Notes: generated by a model from the sequence alone, not told the origin. A stretch of DNA of 64,000 bases from Lysobacterales bacterium (GCA_020442465.1 JAGRJY010000179.1:1-64000), one strand, 5' to 3'; positions 45,835 to 56,510 are shown, counted from the stretch's first letter. Translations and numbers: made by a program.

Positions 45835-46257
45835 ATGATCAGGCTCCGGATCGCCTTGCTCGCTGTCCTCATCGCGGGTTGCCAGGCCAGTCCCGACCGG
45901 CTGCATCGCAGTCTTGGCCAGTTCGGTGGTGCCGAAGGTCTGCATCAAATTTCGCGCGCACTGGTCGAGCGTTCGGCGGATGACCCGCAAATCGGCCACT
46001 TCTTCGCCGATGTCGATCTGGTCAACCTGGCCGACCGGCTTGCCGAGCACATGTGCGTCGAACTCGACGGGCCCTGCACCTACACGGGGCAGCCGATGCC
46101 CGAAGCCCATTTTGCCCTCGGCATCCGCGAGTCCGACTTCAACCGCATGGTGGAGCTGCTGCAGGACATCATGGATGAACGCGGCATCGACGAGTCAGCG
46201 CAGAACACTCTGCTTGCGCGACTTGCCGAGTCGCGCGGGGAAGTGATCCGGCAGTAG
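45835..46257 (+). CDS. Lipoprotein truncated haemoglobin (group 1-like)
   Basis: Encodes 140 residues from ATG 45835. The N-terminus is a short lipoprotein signal with lipobox LIAGC (C16), so the globin should sit on the periplasmic side of a membrane. The remainder matches the 2-on-2 globin pattern: LGQFGGAEGLHQISRALVERS, FFADVDLVNLADRLAEHMC, then PMPEAHFALGIRESDFNRMVEL with H92 as probable proximal haem ligand. Two extra cysteines (C74, C81) could pair. Group 1 globins bind O2 or NO; a periplasmic lipoprotein version suggests NO or peroxide handling, which is inference. Confidence 0.85.
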   Translation: MIRLRIALLAVLIAGCQASPDRLHRSLGQFGGAEGLHQISRALVERSADDPQIGHFFADVDLVNLADRLAEHMCVELDGPCTYTGQPMPEAHFALGIRESDFNRMVELLQDIMDERGIDESAQNTLLARLAESRGEVIRQ

Positions 46258-46277
46258 GCGCCGGTCGGTCGCGCACA

Positions 46278-46307
46278 TTGCCGCTGTTGCCTTGGGGCGA
46301 CTATCCT
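46278..46307 (+). promoter_or_regulatory. Possible tpiA promoter
   Basis: TTGCCG (46278-46283) and TATCCT (46302-46307) are separated by 18 bases, 29 bases upstream of the tpiA start codon. Confidence 0.4.
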
Positions 46308-46335
46308 GCGCCTTTCCGGATCAGGAGTCGGTTCG

Positions 46336-47091
46336 ATGCGTCGCAAGATCGTCGCGGGGAACTGGAAGATGCACGGCACGCGCGCGTTTACCCGGGCGCT
46401 GGCGTCCGAGGTGGTGGCGGGTGCAGGGTCGCCGGGAAGCGCGGAACTCGTGCTGATCCCCTCGTTTCCTTTCCTGTGTGATGCCCTGGATGCCTGCGCC
46501 GGAAGCGCGGTTCGACTCGGAGCCCAGGATGTGTCGGTGCACGAGCAGGGTGCATTCACCGGCGAAGTCTCCGCGCCGATGCTTGCCGACGCCGGCTGCA
46601 GCTTCGTGCTGGTGGGCCATTCGGAGCGTCGCGAGTATCACCAGGAGAGCAGCGAGTTGGTGGCGCACAAGCTGAGTGCGGCACTCGCCGCCGGGCTCAC
46701 GCCGATCCTGTGCGTGGGCGAGTCGCTGCGCCAGCGCGAAACCGGACAGACCGAATACGCGATCCAGAAGCAGCTCGAACCGGTGCTGGGCAGCCTCGAT
46801 GCCGAGCGCATGGGATGCATGGTGGTGGCCTACGAACCGGTGTGGGCGATCGGTACCGGCCGGACCGCGACGCCGGACCAGGCGCAGGAAGTTCACGCCT
46901 TCATCCGTGGCGAATTCCGTGCGATTAATGCTAAGATGGCGGACTCGCTGCCGATCATCTATGGCGGAAGCGTGAAGCCGGCCAACGCGGCCGACCTCTT
47001 CACGCAGGCCGATGTCGACGGCGGATTGGTGGGAGGGGCTTCCCTCCTTGCAAGCGACTTTCTGGCCATTGCGCGAGCTGCGCCGGGCTGA
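46336..47091 (+). CDS. tpiA: Triose-phosphate isomerase
   Basis: Encodes 251 residues; AGGAG lies upstream at a nine-base spacing. The TIM-barrel enzyme interconverts dihydroxyacetone phosphate and glyceraldehyde-3-phosphate. Active-site residues are K11 (GNWKMHG), H95 (LVGHSERR) and E167 (VAYEPVWAIGTG). The phosphate-binding YGGSVKPANA and DGGLVGGASL are present. Complete and of normal length. secG begins 12 bases after its stop, an arrangement common in gammaproteobacteria. Confidence 0.98.
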   Translation: MRRKIVAGNWKMHGTRAFTRALASEVVAGAGSPGSAELVLIPSFPFLCDALDACAGSAVRLGAQDVSVHEQGAFTGEVSAPMLADAGCSFVLVGHSERREYHQESSELVAHKLSAALAAGLTPILCVGESLRQRETGQTEYAIQKQLEPVLGSLDAERMGCMVVAYEPVWAIGTGRTATPDQAQEVHAFIRGEFRAINAKMADSLPIIYGGSVKPANAADLFTQADVDGGLVGGASLLASDFLAIARAAPG

Positions 47092-47103
47092 GTTCAGAGA
47101 ATC

Positions 47104-47562
47104 ATGCTGGTATCCCTCGTCAACATCCTGTACGTGCTCGTGGCTGTCGCCATGATCGTGCTCATCCTCCTGCAGCGTGGCGCGGGTGCGTCCGCCGGCT
47201 CCGGTTTCGGTGCCGGTGCGTCGGCCACCGTCTTCGGTGCACGCGGGTCGGCCAACTTCCTGTCCAAGTCCACCGCGGTGCTTGCGACGCTGTTCTTCGC
47301 CATCAGCCTCGGCATGGCCATTGCTGCGTCGCGCGGTGCGCGTGATGTGACGCCGCAGGACGACCTCGGCGTCATGGGTTCGGCGCCGGCGGCCGCGACC
47401 GACATGCCTGTCGTCGACGGCGAAGCGCCGGCAACGGAATCGGCCATGCCTGTGCAGGACGCCGAACTGCCCGCGGCGGATGTCTCCGCGGCGTCGGCAG
47501 AAGTGCCGTCCGACGCGCCGGTCGAATCCGACGCGACAGACGAAAAAGAGCAGGGCGGTTGA
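47104..47562 (+). CDS. secG: Preprotein translocase subunit SecG
   Basis: Encodes 152 residues. SecG assists SecYE protein export. Two transmembrane helices (SLVNILYVLVAVAMIVLILL and FLSKSTAVLATLFFAISLGMA region) flank the signature LQRGAGASAGSGFGAGASATVFGARG. About 60 further residues form an acidic Ala/Asp/Glu/Val tail, longer than in E. coli SecG (110 residues). Located between tpiA and tRNA-Leu as in many relatives. Confidence 0.95.
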   Translation: MLVSLVNILYVLVAVAMIVLILLQRGAGASAGSGFGAGASATVFGARGSANFLSKSTAVLATLFFAISLGMAIAASRGARDVTPQDDLGVMGSAPAAATDMPVVDGEAPATESAMPVQDAELPAADVSAASAEVPSDAPVESDATDEKEQGG

Positions 47563-47585
47563 TCCCTCGGCAGGCACTCGCCTGC

Positions 47586-47591
47586 TACAAT
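47586..47591 (+). promoter_or_regulatory. Possible tRNA-Leu/nuo -10 element
   Basis: TACAAT at 47586-47591, 40 bases before the tRNA. A TTGATC (47559-47564) lies 21 bases upstream, longer than the ideal spacing, so the -35 is uncertain. Confidence 0.4.
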
Positions 47592-47631
47592 GTGCAAGTC
47601 ATGCGGGCGGATTGATTCACGCGCCCGAATT

Positions 47632-47716
47632 GCCCAGATGGTGGAATTGGTAGACACGCTATCTTGAGGGGGTAGTGGCGCAAGCTGTGTGGGTTCGAGT
47701 CCCACTCTGGGCACCA
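47632..47716 (+). tRNA. tRNA-Leu(GAG)
   Basis: An 85-base tRNA with encoded CCA. The acceptor stem GCCCAGA pairs with TCTGGGC and is followed by ACCA (47713-47716). The anticodon loop TTGAGGG, closed by CTATC/GGTAG, gives anticodon GAG, reading CUC/CUU. A long variable arm typical of leucine tRNAs precedes the T arm (GTGGG TTCGAGT CCCAC). It lies between secG and nuoA, where it may be processed from a nuo leader transcript. Confidence 0.96.
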
Positions 47717-47792
47717 ATGTTCGAGTAGTACCTGGCCGCACCTCGGCGGCCGCAAGGATGCGCCCGACCCGGGTGCGGAGGAGGACCCCCCC

Positions 47793-48149
47793 GTGCTGGC
47801 CGAGTACCTTCCCGTCCTTCTGTTTCTCGTTGTGTCCACCGGCCTCGGCATCGTGCTGCTGGTCGTGGGCTGGCTGCTGGGCCCGCGACGCCCGGGCAGC
47901 GAGAAACTGTCTCCCTACGAGTGTGGATTCGAAGCCTTCGAAGACGCGCGCATGAAGTTCGACGTGCGCTACTACCTCGTCGCCATCCTGTTCATCATTT
48001 TCGATCTCGAGATCGCCTTCCTGTTTCCCTGGGCCGTCGTCTTCCGCGACATCGGCGCCGTGGCGATCTGGGCGATGGTGATTTTCCTTGCCATCCTGGT
48101 GGTGGGGTTCGTGTACGAGTGGAAGAAGGGCGCCCTGGAGTGGGAATGA
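47793..48149 (+). CDS. nuoA: NADH-quinone oxidoreductase subunit A
   Basis: Encodes 118 residues from GTG 47793, with GGAGGAGGA upstream. A small membrane-arm subunit of complex I with three transmembrane helices. Signatures: [46 protein letters not shown] spans the conserved loop that carries the Cys near the quinone site (Y-E-C-G). First gene of a complete nuoA-N operon; tRNA-Leu lies 76 bases upstream. Confidence 0.97.
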   Translation: MLAEYLPVLLFLVVSTGLGIVLLVVGWLLGPRRPGSEKLSPYECGFEAFEDARMKFDVRYYLVAILFIIFDLEIAFLFPWAVVFRDIGAVAIWAMVIFLAILVVGFVYEWKKGALEWE

Positions 48150-48190
48150 TCCAGCGCGCCTCGTGGTCGCATCGATCCGGAGCATGAATC

Positions 48191-48733
48191 GTGGGTATCG
48201 CCGAGTTTTTTCACAATCCAGAACCGATCGGGCGCGTCGACGACATCCTGCGGCCTGAGGGCGACAACCCGCTGCTTGAGCGCGGTTTCGTGACCACGTC
48301 GGTCGATACTCTGGTGAACTGGGCACGTACCGGTTCGATGTGGCCGATGACCTTCGGTCTGGCCTGCTGCGCCGTGGAGATGATGCACGCCGGCGCGTCG
48401 CGTCTCGATCTGGACCGCTACGGCGTGGTGTTTCGTCCGAGCCCGCGTCAGTCCGACGTCATGATCGTGGCGGGTACGCTGGTGAACAAGATGGCGCCGG
48501 CCTTGCGCAAGGTCTACGACCAGATGCCCGACCCGAAGTGGGTGATCTCGATGGGCTCCTGCGCCAACGGCGGCGGCTACTACCACTATTCGTACGCCGT
48601 GGTGCGCGGTTGTGATCGCGTCGTGCCGGTCGACGTCTACGTGCCCGGCTGCCCGCCCACGGCCGAAGCGCTGGTCTACGGCATTCTGCAGCTGCAGAAG
48701 AAGATCCGTCGCACCAACACCATCGCACGCTGA
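48191..48733 (+). CDS. nuoB: NADH-quinone oxidoreductase subunit B
   Basis: Encodes 180 residues from GTG 48191. This peripheral-arm subunit holds cluster N2, the last Fe-S centre before quinone. The ligands are the tandem cysteines in [11 protein letters not shown], the cysteine in [11 protein letters not shown] and the one in [11 protein letters not shown]. Complete length. It is one of the few nuo genes separated (41 bases) from its upstream neighbour. Confidence 0.98.
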   Translation: MGIAEFFHNPEPIGRVDDILRPEGDNPLLERGFVTTSVDTLVNWARTGSMWPMTFGLACCAVEMMHAGASRLDLDRYGVVFRPSPRQSDVMIVAGTLVNKMAPALRKVYDQMPDPKWVISMGSCANGGGYYHYSYAVVRGCDRVVPVDVYVPGCPPTAEALVYGILQLQKKIRRTNTIAR

Positions 48734-48748
48734 GGAGCACCCGCCGAC

Positions 48749-49462
48749 ATGTCCGAGCAGCTCCCCGCATTCTTCGAAAAGCTCAAGTCCCGGTTCGACG
48801 ATCGCATTCAGCAGCTGAGCTATCAGCTTGGCGAGTGCACGATCCAGGTCGATTCCGCCCACTGGCATGACGTCTGCCGCGCGCTGCGCGACGACGCCGA
48901 GTTCGCGTTCAGCATTGCCGTCGACCTCAGCGGCGTCGACTACCTCGGCTACGGCGAGGTCGAGTGGGAAACCGACGACGTGTCGTCGCAAGGCTTCTCC
49001 CGCGGCGTCGAGGGCCTCGGTCCCGGCCGTTTTGCCTGGGAGAACCGACCCGAGGCCGAGCGTTCGCCGACGCGTTTCGCGGTGGTGCTGCACCTGCTTT
49101 CGATCCGCCACAACATGCGGTTGCGCGTGCGTACCTTCTGCCCGGACGAGGCCTTGCCCGTGGTCGCCTCGCTGGTCGATGTCTGGCCGGGGCTGAACTG
49201 GTTCGAGCGGGAGGCGTTCGACCTGTTCGGCATCGTGTTCGAAGGGCACCCCGATCTGCGTCGCATCCTGACTGACTACGGGTTCGTCGGCTATCCGTTC
49301 CGCAAGGATTTCCCGCTGATCGGGAATGTCGAGGTGCGCTACGACCTCGAGAAGGGACGGGTGGTGTACGAACCCGTCACCAGCGTCGAACCCCGGGTCC
49401 TGGTCCCGCGCGTGGTGCGTGAGGACTCCCGCTACCAGCAGGCCCGATCGGAGCAGTCTTGA
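48749..49462 (+). CDS. nuoC: NADH-quinone oxidoreductase subunit C
   Basis: Encodes 237 residues; GAGGAG lies upstream of ATG 48749. The 30-kDa peripheral subunit, separate from NuoD (in E. coli they are fused). Signatures: [20 protein letters not shown] near 151-170, and RRILTDYGF ... [10 protein letters not shown] middle insert (about residues 70-110) is charged and typical of the lineage. It stabilises the quinone-binding module with NuoB and NuoD. Confidence 0.97.
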   Translation: MSEQLPAFFEKLKSRFDDRIQQLSYQLGECTIQVDSAHWHDVCRALRDDAEFAFSIAVDLSGVDYLGYGEVEWETDDVSSQGFSRGVEGLGPGRFAWENRPEAERSPTRFAVVLHLLSIRHNMRLRVRTFCPDEALPVVASLVDVWPGLNWFEREAFDLFGIVFEGHPDLRRILTDYGFVGYPFRKDFPLIGNVEVRYDLEKGRVVYEPVTSVEPRVLVPRVVREDSRYQQARSEQS

Positions 49463-49465
49463 GCC

Positions 49466-50719
49466 ATGCAGGAAATTCGTAACTACACGCTCAACTTCGG
49501 TCCGCAGCATCCGGCGGCCCATGGCGTACTGCGCCTCGTGCTGGAGATGGACGGCGAAGTCGTTCAGCGCGCCGATCCGCACGTCGGACTGCTGCATCGC
49601 GGCACCGAGAAGCTGGCCGAGTCGAAGCCCTACAACCAGTCGATCGGCTACATGGACCGTCTCGACTACGTGTCGATGATGTGCAACGAGCATGCCTACG
49701 TGCGCGCCATCGAGAATCTGCTGCAGCTGGAGGTTCCGGACCGGGCGCAATGGATCCGCACCCTGTTCGACGAGGTCACCCGCATCCTCAACCACCTGAT
49801 GTGGATCGGTTCGAATGGGCTCGACCTCGGTGCCATGGCGCTGTTCCTGTATGCGTTCCGCGAACGCGAGGAACTCATGGACTGTTACGAGGCGGTGTCG
49901 GGCGCGCGCATGCACGCGACCTACTACCGGCCGGGCGGCGTGTACCGAGATCTGCCGGAGGCGATGCCCAAGTATCAGGAATCGCCGTGGCGCAAGGGCA
50001 AGGAGCTCAAGCGCATCAATGAATGGCGCGAAGGCTCGATGCTCGATTTCCTGGACGCGTTCTGCGCCGACTTTCCGCGCCGCGTCGACGAATACGAGAC
50101 CCTGCTGACCGACAACCGGATCTGGAAGCAGCGCACGGTGGGTATCGGCGTTGTGCCGCCCGACATGGCGCAGGCCTGGGGCATGACCGGACCGATGCTT
50201 CGCGGTTCCGGCATCGCCTGGGACTTGCGCAAGAAGCAGCCGTACGCGCGCTATGCCGATGTCGATTTCGACATTCCGGTCGGCGTGAATGGCGACTGCT
50301 ATGACCGCTATCTGGTGCGCGTCGAGGAGATGCGCCAGAGCTGCCGTATCGTCAAGCAGTGTGTCGACTGGTTGCGGGCGAATCCCGGCCCGGTGATGCC
50401 GAAGAACTTCAAGGTCGTGCCGCCGTCTCGCGAAGAGATGAAGGACGACATGGAAGCGCTCATCCATCACTTCAAGCTTTTCACCGAGGGCTACTGTGTG
50501 CCGGCGGGCGAGACCTACGCCGCGGTCGAGGCACCCAAGGGCGAGTTCGCCGCCTATCTGATCTCGGACGGTGCCAACAAGCCGTTCCGACTCAAGCTGC
50601 GTGCGCCCGGGTTTGCCCACCTGTCCTCGATGGACGAAATCGTGCGCGGACACATGTTGTCGGACGTGGTCGCGATGATCGGCACCTACGACGTCGTGTT
50701 CGGCGAAATCGACCGCTGA
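49466..50719 (+). CDS. nuoD: NADH-quinone oxidoreductase subunit D
   Basis: Encodes 417 residues, starting three bases after nuoC. The 49-kDa subunit derived from NiFe hydrogenase large subunit, forming the quinone cavity with NuoB. Conserved N-terminal loop [21 protein letters not shown] contains the quinone-interacting His. The second loop is [14 protein letters not shown] followed by [11 protein letters not shown]. The C-terminus DVVFGEIDR is as expected. GGAG lies upstream within the end of nuoC. Confidence 0.98.
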   Translation: MQEIRNYTLNFGPQHPAAHGVLRLVLEMDGEVVQRADPHVGLLHRGTEKLAESKPYNQSIGYMDRLDYVSMMCNEHAYVRAIENLLQLEVPDRAQWIRTLFDEVTRILNHLMWIGSNGLDLGAMALFLYAFREREELMDCYEAVSGARMHATYYRPGGVYRDLPEAMPKYQESPWRKGKELKRINEWREGSMLDFLDAFCADFPRRVDEYETLLTDNRIWKQRTVGIGVVPPDMAQAWGMTGPMLRGSGIAWDLRKKQPYARYADVDFDIPVGVNGDCYDRYLVRVEEMRQSCRIVKQCVDWLRANPGPVMPKNFKVVPPSREEMKDDMEALIHHFKLFTEGYCVPAGETYAAVEAPKGEFAAYLISDGANKPFRLKLRAPGFAHLSSMDEIVRGHMLSDVVAMIGTYDVVFGEIDR

Positions 50720-50735
50720 TCCGGAAGAGCAAAGC

Positions 50736-51263
50736 ATGAAAGCAACTGGCAATTTCGAAGCGGTCAAGGACATCGATCCGCAGCAGGCGCTCAGCGACGC
50801 GACGCGGGACGAAATCGATCGCTGGGTCGCGAAGTTTCCGCCCGAGCGCAAGCGCTCGGCGGTCATCCAGGGCCTGTTCGCCGCGCAGCAGCAGAATGGC
50901 GGCCACCTGACCGATGCACTGATCGCGGCGGTGGCCAAGTACCTCGAACTGCCTGCGGTATGGGCCTACGAGGTGGCGACGTTCTACTCGATGTTCGAGA
51001 CCCAGCCGGTGGGCCGCCACAACGTGGCGATCTGCACCAACATTTCCTGCTGGCTCAATGGCGCTGAAGACATCGTGCGTCACTGCGAGAAGAAGCTGGG
51101 CATCGGCCTCGGCGAGAGCACGGCCGACGGGCGCATTTACCTGAAGCGCGAAGAAGAATGCCTCGCGGCGTGCTGTGGCGCGCCGATGATGGTGGTCAAC
51201 GGTCACTACCACGAGAAGCTCGATGCCGCGAAAGTGGACGAGATTCTCGACGGTCTGGAGTAG
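50736..51263 (+). CDS. nuoE: NADH-quinone oxidoreductase subunit E
   Basis: Encodes 175 residues. The 24-kDa subunit carries the [2Fe-2S] cluster N1a with a thioredoxin-like fold. The ligands are in [10 protein letters not shown] (CxxxxC) and in [13 protein letters not shown] (CxxxC). The N-terminal helical bundle is [24 protein letters not shown]. With NuoF it forms the NADH-dehydrogenase tip of complex I. Confidence 0.97.
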   Translation: MKATGNFEAVKDIDPQQALSDATRDEIDRWVAKFPPERKRSAVIQGLFAAQQQNGGHLTDALIAAVAKYLELPAVWAYEVATFYSMFETQPVGRHNVAICTNISCWLNGAEDIVRHCEKKLGIGLGESTADGRIYLKREEECLAACCGAPMMVVNGHYHEKLDAAKVDEILDGLE

Positions 51264-51270
51264 TCGGAGC

Positions 51271-52617
51271 ATGGCGCATCACGGACATTCATCGCAGCCG
51301 TCCGGGCCCGTCGGCCCGGCGCCGGAAGCGCACAACGTCGTCTACACCACGCTGCACTTCGACAAGCCGTGGAGCTACGACAGCTATCTCAAGGCAGCCG
51401 GCTATCAGGCCTGGCGCAAGATCCTGACCGAGAAGATTCCGCAGGAGCAGGTGATCGAGATGGTCAAGGCCTCCGGCCTGCGCGGACGCGGTGGGGCGGG
51501 CTTTCCCGCCGGGCTGAAGTGGAGCTTCATGCCGCGCAGCGCGCCGGGCCAGAAGTACGTGCTGTGCAATTCGGACGAGTCCGAGCCCGGTACGTGCAAG
51601 GATCGCGACATCCTGCGTTACAACCCGCACGCAGTGATCGAAGGCATGGCCATTGCCTGCTACGCGATGGGCGCCACCGCGGGCTACAACTATTTGCGCG
51701 GTGAGTTTCACCACGAGCCGTTCGAGCACTTCGAGGAAGCGCTGAAGGAAGCGTACGAACACGGCTGGCTGGGCAAGAACATCCTCGGCAGCGGCGTCGA
51801 CGTCGATCTTTACGGCGCGCTCGGCGCTGGCGCCTACATCTGCGGTGAAGAGACCGCGTTGATGGAGTCGCTCGAAGGCAAGAAGGGACAGCCGCGCTAC
51901 AAGCCGCCGTTTCCGGCCAACTTCGGGCTGTACGGCAAGCCGACCACGATCAACAATACCGAGACCTTCGCGTCGGTGCCGGCGATCATCCGCAACGGCT
52001 CGGAATGGTTCCTCAACCTCGGCAAGCCGAACAACGGTGGGCCGAAGGTGTTCAGCGTGTCCGGACACGTCAACAACCCCGGCAACTTCGAGATTCGCCT
52101 GGGTACGCCGTTCTCCGAGTTGCTCGAGATGGCGGGCGGCGTTCGCGGCGGGCGAAAGCTCAAGGCGGTGATCCCCGGCGGCTCTTCCATGCCGGTGCTC
52201 CCGGGCGACACCATGATGGGCCTGACCATGGACTACGACGCGCTGCAGAAGGCCGGCTCGGGGCTGGGTTCGGGCGCTGTCATCGTCATGGACGAGACAA
52301 CCTGCATGGTGCGCGCCTGCCGGCGCATCTCCCAGTTCTACTACAAGGAAAGCTGCGGTCAGTGCACGCCTTGCCGCGAGGGCACGGGCTGGATGTACCG
52401 CATGCTCTGCCGCATCGTCGACGGCAAGGCGAGCATGGACGACGTCGCGATGCTCAAGGCGGCCGCAGGCCAGATCGAGGGTCATACGATCTGTGCGTTC
52501 GGAGAGGCGGCCGCATGGCCGGTGCAGGGCTTCCTGCGCCACTTCTGGCACGAGTTCGAGCACTACGTGACCCACGGTCGCTCGATCGTGGACGAACAAT
52601 TCGGGCAGGCCGCATGA
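51271..52617 (+). CDS. nuoF: NADH-quinone oxidoreductase subunit F
   Basis: Encodes 448 residues from ATG 51271, preceded by GGAG within the end of nuoE. It binds NADH, FMN and cluster N3. FMN/NADH loop: [13 protein letters not shown], then [19 protein letters not shown]. The [4Fe-4S] ligands lie in [15 protein letters not shown] with a further Cys in GHTICAFGE. The ~20-residue His/Ser/Pro-rich N-terminus ([18 protein letters not shown]) is not conserved. ATGA overlap with nuoG. Confidence 0.97.
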   Translation: MAHHGHSSQPSGPVGPAPEAHNVVYTTLHFDKPWSYDSYLKAAGYQAWRKILTEKIPQEQVIEMVKASGLRGRGGAGFPAGLKWSFMPRSAPGQKYVLCNSDESEPGTCKDRDILRYNPHAVIEGMAIACYAMGATAGYNYLRGEFHHEPFEHFEEALKEAYEHGWLGKNILGSGVDVDLYGALGAGAYICGEETALMESLEGKKGQPRYKPPFPANFGLYGKPTTINNTETFASVPAIIRNGSEWFLNLGKPNNGGPKVFSVSGHVNNPGNFEIRLGTPFSELLEMAGGVRGGRKLKAVIPGGSSMPVLPGDTMMGLTMDYDALQKAGSGLGSGAVIVMDETTCMVRACRRISQFYYKESCGQCTPCREGTGWMYRMLCRIVDGKASMDDVAMLKAAAGQIEGHTICAFGEAAAWPVQGFLRHFWHEFEHYVTHGRSIVDEQFGQAA

Positions 52618-54929
52618 GCGCAGAACTCTCTCCGCCCCCGACCGACAACACGGTCGGCATCGAGATCGACGGTGTCGCCCTGCGCGCGCCCAAGGGGTCG
52701 ATGATCATTCATGCCGCCGACAAGGCGGGCATTGCGATCCCGCGCTTCTGCTACCACGAGAAGCTGCCGATCGCGGCCAACTGCCGCATGTGCCTGGTCG
52801 ATGTAGAAAAGGCGCCGAAGCCCATGCCTGCCTGCGCGACGCCGGTGATGGAAGGCATGCGGGTGTTCACCCAATCGAAGCGTGCGCTGGACTCGCAGCG
52901 AAACGTGATGGAATTCCTGCTCGTCAACCATCCGCTGGATTGCCCGATCTGCGACCAGGGTGGCGAATGCGAGCTGCAGGACGTGGCCATGGGCTACGGA
53001 CGGTCGGTGTCCCGATTCAGTGAGCGCAAGCGCGTCCAGGCCGACGAGGACATGGGCCCGCTGATCGCCACCGACATGACCCGCTGCATCCACTGCACGC
53101 GCTGCGTCCGCTTCTCGACCGAAATCGCCGGCACGTACGAACTCGGTGGCATGGGTCGTGGCGAGAACCTGTCGATTGGTACCTACATCGGCAAGAGCAT
53201 CGAGAGCGAGCTGTCCGGCAACCTGATCGACGTCTGCCCGGTTGGCGCGCTGACGAACAAGCCGTTCCGCTTCCGCGCGCGGGCGTGGGAGCTCACGTCG
53301 CGCGATGGCATCGGCTATCACGACGGCATGGGCTCCAATCTGCACATGCACGTGCGCCGTGGCGAGATCCTCCGCTGCGTGCCGCGCGCCAACGAACCGT
53401 TGAACGAGAGCTGGCTGTCGGATCGCGATCGCTACAGTCACGCCGGTCTCAAGGCCGAGGATCGTCTGGTCGAGCCGATGCTTCGCCAGGATGGCTCGTG
53501 GAAGTCGGTCAGCTGGGAAACCGCTCTGGCCCGCGTGGCCGAGCTGCTTGGCGGCAAGAAGGGTGCGGAGGCAGGGTGGCTGGTCCATCCATCCACGTCG
53601 CAGGAAGAAGTCGGTCTGCTCGCACGAATCACCCAGGGCAGCGCCGCCGCAGGCGTGGACTATCGGTTGAACCTGCAGGATCTGGCTGACCGACCGCACG
53701 CGGAACCCTTCGAAGCCTCGCTCGAAGACATTCAAGGCGCGGACGTCGTCATTCTGCTGGGGTGTCATCCCCGCCACGAGGCGCCGATCCTGGGCCATCG
53801 TGTTCGCGAAGCGTGGAAGCGTGGCGCAAAAGTGGTCTCGCTCGGTTCCGTGGATTGGGATCACAACGTCGAGTTGGCGGCCTCGGCCATCGCGCCGCCG
53901 TCGAAGTTCCTGGATCTCGTGCTGGGGCTCGCGCGCGCGCTGGGCAATGGGCAGGCACCGGCGGCGGGTCTTGCCGCGGCCATCGAAGCCGCCCAGCAGG
54001 ATCCCCGCATCGACGCCCTCGCCGACGCGGTGCGCGGTGCGCAGCGGGCGGTGGTGTTGCTCGGCGAGACGGCGCAGCGTCACGCCCAGTCTTCGTGGAT
54101 GCGTGCGCTCGGTCGCTACATCGCCGACTCGCTGCACGGCCGTTTGAACGTGATGTGGGCCGGTGCCAACGCAGTGGGCATGGCCCGCAGCGGACTGGTG
54201 CGCGGTGCCGATGCTCGCCGCATGCTGGGTGGCGCCGCCCGTTCGCTGGTGCTGTACGGCGTCGATCCGGAACACGATTTTGCTGACCAGACCGAAGCGT
54301 TCCGCGCAATTCAGGACGCGCAGCACGTGGTGGCTTTCAGCGCGTTCGATTCCGCCGTGCTGCGCAAGGCCGCCGACGTCCTGTTGCCGCTGGCGCTACC
54401 ACCGGAGTACGCCGCCCGCTACGTGAATCTGCTTGACGTGGTCCAGGGCATGCAAGCCGCAGCCAAGGCGCCGGGTCAGGCGCGTCCGGGCTGGAAGGTG
54501 CTGCGCGCGCTTGGAGCACACATGGGTCTGCCCGGTTTCGACTTCGTCGAGCCGACTCTGCCGGAACAGGTGACCGTCGATGCGACACCGGGCGAGTTGG
54601 CCCGTCGCACGCAGGCGGCCCCCGGTTCGCTCGAGCTGATCGAGTCAACGGCGATCTACGGCGTGGATGCGGTGACCCGCCGGGCGGGTCCGCTGCAGGC
54701 GCATCCATTGAGTCGCGGTCCGAGCCTGTCGCTGTCGCAGGACGATGCTGCATCGCTTGGCCTGGCTGACGGCGACACGGTACGTGTCGACGACGCGCGC
54801 GGTACCGCCTCGCTGCCGTTGCGGATCGACCGCCGGGTGCCGAAGGGCGGCGCATGGATCGAGCGTGGCTACGCGGCTACCGCGGCGCTGGCTCCGATGG
54901 GATCGACGGTCACGGTGAGCAAAGCATGA
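52614..54929 (+). CDS. nuoG: NADH-quinone oxidoreductase subunit G
   Basis: Encodes 771 residues, overlapping nuoF by ATGA. The large Fe-S subunit. N-terminal [2Fe-2S] ferredoxin domain has [15 protein letters not shown] and PACATPV. The His-ligated cluster region is [19 protein letters not shown] further [4Fe-4S] site is [11 protein letters not shown] with DVCPVGAL. The C-terminal two-thirds is a molybdopterin-oxidoreductase-like domain without cofactor. I see no obvious extra N7 cluster cysteine set there. Shorter than the E. coli protein (908) but normal for this lineage. Confidence 0.97.
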   Translation: MSAELSPPPTDNTVGIEIDGVALRAPKGSMIIHAADKAGIAIPRFCYHEKLPIAANCRMCLVDVEKAPKPMPACATPVMEGMRVFTQSKRALDSQRNVMEFLLVNHPLDCPICDQGGECELQDVAMGYGRSVSRFSERKRVQADEDMGPLIATDMTRCIHCTRCVRFSTEIAGTYELGGMGRGENLSIGTYIGKSIESELSGNLIDVCPVGALTNKPFRFRARAWELTSRDGIGYHDGMGSNLHMHVRRGEILRCVPRANEPLNESWLSDRDRYSHAGLKAEDRLVEPMLRQDGSWKSVSWETALARVAELLGGKKGAEAGWLVHPSTSQEEVGLLARITQGSAAAGVDYRLNLQDLADRPHAEPFEASLEDIQGADVVILLGCHPRHEAPILGHRVREAWKRGAKVVSLGSVDWDHNVELAASAIAPPSKFLDLVLGLARALGNGQAPAAGLAAAIEAAQQDPRIDALADAVRGAQRAVVLLGETAQRHAQSSWMRALGRYIADSLHGRLNVMWAGANAVGMARSGLVRGADARRMLGGAARSLVLYGVDPEHDFADQTEAFRAIQDAQHVVAFSAFDSAVLRKAADVLLPLALPPEYAARYVNLLDVVQGMQAAAKAPGQARPGWKVLRALGAHMGLPGFDFVEPTLPEQVTVDATPGELARRTQAAPGSLELIESTAIYGVDAVTRRAGPLQAHPLSRGPSLSLSQDDAASLGLADGDTVRVDDARGTASLPLRIDRRVPKGGAWIERGYAATAALAPMGSTVTVSKA

Positions 54930-55951
54930 GCGCGATGGAAACCCTCTGGCTGCTCGCGATCACTCTGCTGAAGGTGCTCGCCGTAACCGTACCGCTGATT
55001 CTCAGCGTGGCCTTCTACACGCTGTGGGAGCGCAAGATCATCGGCTGGATGCACGTGCGCCACGGGCCCATGCACGTGGGCAAGGGCATCCTTCAGCCGT
55101 TCGCAGACGTGTTCAAGTTGCTGTTCAAGGAAGTGGTCGTGCCGACCAAGTCGAACGGCTTCCTGTTCCGGCTGGCGCCGGTGCTCTGCCTGGCGCCGTC
55201 GTTTGCGGCTTGGGCGGTGGTGCCTTTTGAAGACACCCTGGTGCTGTCGAACGCGAATGCGGGCTTGCTTTACCTGCTTGCGATGACCTCGATGGGTGTT
55301 TACGGCGTCATTCTCGGCGGTTGGGCGTCCAACTCGAAGTACGCGTTTCTCGGGGCCTTGCGTTCGGCAGCCCAGGTGATCTCGTACGAAATCGCAATGG
55401 GGTTTGCCCTGGTCGGCGTGCTGGTCGCGGGCGGCAGTCTCAACCTCTCGGCCATCGTCGCGGCGCAGGCCGGCAACGCCGGCTTCTTCGAATGGTTCTG
55501 GTTGCCGTTGCTGCCCCTGTTCGTCATCTACTTCATTTCCGGGGTGGCCGAAACAAACCGTGCGCCGTTCGATGTGGCGGAGGGCGAGTCGGAGATCGTC
55601 GCGGGCTTCCATGTCGACTACTCCGGCGCCGCGTTCGCACTGTTCTTCCTCGCCGAATACGCGAACATGATCCTGGTCAGCTTCCTGACCGCGATTTTCT
55701 TCCTTGGCGGCTGGCTCAGCCCGTTCCAGGGCTGGGGCCTGGGTTTCCTCTCGGAGAGCGGCATCTGGTGGCTGTTCGCCAAGGCGTTCGTGTTCGCCTT
55801 CATGTTCCTGTGGTTCCGCGCTTCGTTCCCGCGCTACCGCTACGACCAGATCATGCGCCTGGGCTGGAAGGTGTTCATTCCGATCACGATCGTCTGGATT
55901 GTCGTGGCGGCTGTCTTCGTCCACCTCGGCGTTTTCGAGATCGGGGCCTGA
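54926..55951 (+). CDS. nuoH: NADH-quinone oxidoreductase subunit H
   Basis: Encodes 341 residues from ATG 54926 (ATGA overlap with nuoG); METLW at 54935 is an alternative start. About eight transmembrane helices form the quinone entry chamber at the arm junction. Signatures: [20 protein letters not shown] and the acidic loop [19 protein letters not shown] with [13 protein letters not shown], typical of NuoH/ND1. Confidence 0.97.
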   Translation: MSAMETLWLLAITLLKVLAVTVPLILSVAFYTLWERKIIGWMHVRHGPMHVGKGILQPFADVFKLLFKEVVVPTKSNGFLFRLAPVLCLAPSFAAWAVVPFEDTLVLSNANAGLLYLLAMTSMGVYGVILGGWASNSKYAFLGALRSAAQVISYEIAMGFALVGVLVAGGSLNLSAIVAAQAGNAGFFEWFWLPLLPLFVIYFISGVAETNRAPFDVAEGESEIVAGFHVDYSGAAFALFFLAEYANMILVSFLTAIFFLGGWLSPFQGWGLGFLSESGIWWLFAKAFVFAFMFLWFRASFPRYRYDQIMRLGWKVFIPITIVWIVVAAVFVHLGVFEIGA

Positions 55952-55954
55952 TCC

Positions 55955-56443
55955 ATGAATCGAATCGTCGGCTATTTCAAGAGCCTTCTGCTGCTCGAAC
56001 TCTTCGCCGGTCTGCGCGTGACCTGGGGCTATCTGTGGGCGCCCAAGTACACGATGCGTTACCCGCTGGAGAAGTTTCCGCAGTCGCCGCGCTTCCGCGG
56101 TCTGCACGCGCTGCGGCGTTACGCGAATGGCGAAGAGCGCTGTATCGCCTGCAAGCTCTGCGAGGCGGTCTGTCCGGCGCTGGCCATCACCATCGATTCG
56201 GAGCCGCGGGAAGACGGCAGCCGGCGTACGACCCGCTACGACATCGATCTCTTCAAGTGCATTTACTGCGGCTTCTGCGAGGAAAGCTGCCCGGTCGACT
56301 CGATCGTAGAGACGCACATTCACGAATATCACTTCGAGAATCGCGGCGAGAACATCATGACCAAGCAGAAGCTGCTGGCCATCGGTGACCGTTTCGAGTC
56401 CGAGGTGGCCGAGAGGAAGGCAGCCGATGCCGCTTACCGCTGA
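55955..56443 (+). CDS. nuoI: NADH-quinone oxidoreductase subunit I
   Basis: Encodes 162 residues, starting three bases after nuoH. Holds clusters N6a and N6b in two ferredoxin motifs: [16 protein letters not shown] and [16 protein letters not shown]. The N-terminal amphipathic helix ([17 protein letters not shown]) contacts the membrane. A 67-base gap separates it from nuoJ, which has its own GGGGAG site. Confidence 0.98.
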   Translation: MNRIVGYFKSLLLLELFAGLRVTWGYLWAPKYTMRYPLEKFPQSPRFRGLHALRRYANGEERCIACKLCEAVCPALAITIDSEPREDGSRRTTRYDIDLFKCIYCGFCEESCPVDSIVETHIHEYHFENRGENIMTKQKLLAIGDRFESEVAERKAADAAYR

Positions 56444-56510
56444 TTTCTGTTTGACCAATCCCGATCTGCACGCTTCGTGCCGCTCGAACGGGCAGGGGAG
56501 CTGCTGAGCC

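Noticed and set aside
47632..47716. tRNA-Leu as an integration site for a mobile island
   Set aside because: The flanks are conserved secG and nuoA; no integrase, direct repeat of the tRNA end or foreign gene is present.
47972..50938. A 988-codon open frame on the minus strand opposite nuoA-nuoE
   Set aside because: It lies antisense to five strongly conserved nuo genes; long antisense frames are expected at this GC and the translation is His/Arg/Val-rich with no domain.
52563..54326. A 587-codon minus-strand frame opposite nuoG
   Set aside because: Shadow of nuoG; composition typical of antisense high-GC frames.
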